Source of the DNA: Bog-473 sp963755375
Lineage (GTDB): Bacteria > Actinomycetota > Acidimicrobiia > Acidimicrobiales > RAAP-2
DNA: 64,000 nucleotides
Assembly: GCA_963755375.1 (NCBI GenBank)
Contig: CAVWKG010000006.1
Location: forward strand, 62,001 to 126,000
Reading direction: 5' to 3'
The number at the start of each line of letters is the position of its first letter. Position 1 is the stretch's first letter. The position numbers and the translations under genes are program-made. The notes beneath the pieces were generated by a model. That model did not search any database and had not been told where the DNA came from. It saw only the letters and a program-made list of their open reading frames with translations. Positions 63,470 through 64,000 of the stretch are shown here, one piece after another.

Positions 63470-63916
63470 GTGGACGCCGTCGATCATTTCAGCCAGCAGG
63501 GCTTCATTCAGTTCCAGGCGATCGAGCCGATTGAAGCGGGAGGTGGCAACGCGGTCATTCGCCTGACCCCCAAACCTGAGCACCTAAACCACAACGGCAC
63601 GGTCAACGCCGCCGTCCTCTACGGCCTGGCTGAGGTCGCTGGGGCCGGGGCCGCTGTGGCAGACATGTTGGACGTCGCTGCCCAGAGCTACACGGTGGTG
63701 AAGAAGGCGACTATCGAGTACCTGGCACCGGGTCGGGGCGTCTTGGATGCGACGGGTCGGGTCGAGACGGCAGTGGTCGAAGGAGCCAAGGAGGCCCTAC
63801 TTGCCGGGTCGGCAGTGGAGGTTGACGTGCCCGTGTCAGTGACTGATAGCCAAGGTGCCGAAGTGGCCAAGGTGGAGTTCAGGCTCGCTCTCAGGCCGAG
63901 ACGCAAGCCCGAGTAG
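63470..63916 (+). CDS. PaaI/DUF4442-type hotdog thioesterase
   Basis: The 148-residue protein starts at GTG 63470. A single hotdog domain: LTPKPEHLNHNGTVNAAVLY (central helix region), VVKKATIEYLAPGRGVLDAT. The Asn-His-x-Gly-Thr segment occupies the position of catalytic residues in PaaI-like thioesterases. Six bp from the VOC-thioesterase gene, it is likely co-translated, and the two hotdog units may interact. Confidence 0.87.
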   Translation: MDAVDHFSQQGFIQFQAIEPIEAGGGNAVIRLTPKPEHLNHNGTVNAAVLYGLAEVAGAGAAVADMLDVAAQSYTVVKKATIEYLAPGRGVLDATGRVETAVVEGAKEALLAGSAVEVDVPVSVTDSQGAEVAKVEFRLALRPRRKPE

Positions 63917-64000
63917 ACCAATCAAACCGATCCCCCGGCCCCCGCACTACAAGTGACCATATCGAGCGAGGTCTGGGTATTCCATAACCGGGACTGGATG

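Noticed and set aside
1..64000. CRISPR arrays, rRNA, phage structural genes, BGC core enzymes
   Set aside because: Looked for and not seen; the holin-X protein belongs to a chromosomal family and is not evidence of a prophage.

Overview
The window is high-GC, densely coded chromosomal DNA. Frequent GTG/TTG starts, 1-4 bp gene overlaps, SHOCT/PLDc_N proteins, DUF6325, DUF3618, DUF4235, Sap-type membrane proteins, SigJ-like sigma factors and SigB-type promoters all point to an actinobacterium. A poorly sampled soil or aquatic lineage such as Acidimicrobiia is my inference. No rRNA, tRNA or CRISPR array was recognised. The left end cuts a cytochrome P450.

Layout. 0-9 kb (all minus): TetR plus P450, a large GT-C-like membrane protein, an APC permease, SHOCT/DUF6325 small proteins and a DUF2252 protein. 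9-17 kb: a membrane protein coupled to a metallo-beta-lactamase fold enzyme, a peptidase M24 remnant, small proteins (DUF302, PLDc_N, Sap), a GH29 alpha-L-fucosidase, a flippase-like membrane protein and a second, nearly identical PLDc_N-SHOCT gene. 17-20 kb: a CPA1 antiporter and a two-gene encapsulin/encapsulated-ferritin operon. 20-25 kb: a PAS-GGDEF-EAL protein and a coupled GH1-GH130 glycan pair. 25-33 kb: a divergent MarR/MFS efflux pair (both frameshifted), a SigJ-like sigma factor, two oxidoreductases, and a secreted phospholipase-C-like lipoprotein divergent from another MarR regulator.

33-46 kb is a stress and envelope island: Rieske-DUF2231, YihY, DUF4235, DUF3618, holin-X, DksA/TraR, AI-2E family permease, DUF1206, low-affinity iron permease family protein, CsbD, ferritin-like protein, small hydrophobic protein, STAS anti-anti-sigma factor, haem-oxygenase-like iron enzyme and a HAD phosphatase. 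At least five of these transcription units are preceded by GTTT-N15-GGGTA-like SigB/SigF promoters, which suggests one general-stress regulon.

46.5-47.6 kb is a decay zone (serine recombinase fragment, HAD-like tail, broken 2H/2'-5' RNA ligase). 48-56 kb holds an AarF kinase/P450 operon divergent from a TetR gene, then DinB, VOC, HIT and methyltransferase genes, and a dodecin. 56-64 kb contains an alpha/beta hydrolase-nucleotidyl cyclase fusion, an IS110 remnant fused head-to-head with a 5'-truncated GNAT gene, a C45-type acyltransferase, an IS5-type element that cleanly interrupts a HIT gene, an isochorismatase-like hydrolase, a VOC-thioesterase fusion and a second hotdog thioesterase. A short GC-rich repeat recurs between genes only in the last ~11 kb.

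Four otherwise healthy genes carry one-base frameshifts, three of them in homopolymer runs. Either real decay or consensus errors are possible, so these broken genes should be checked against reads.
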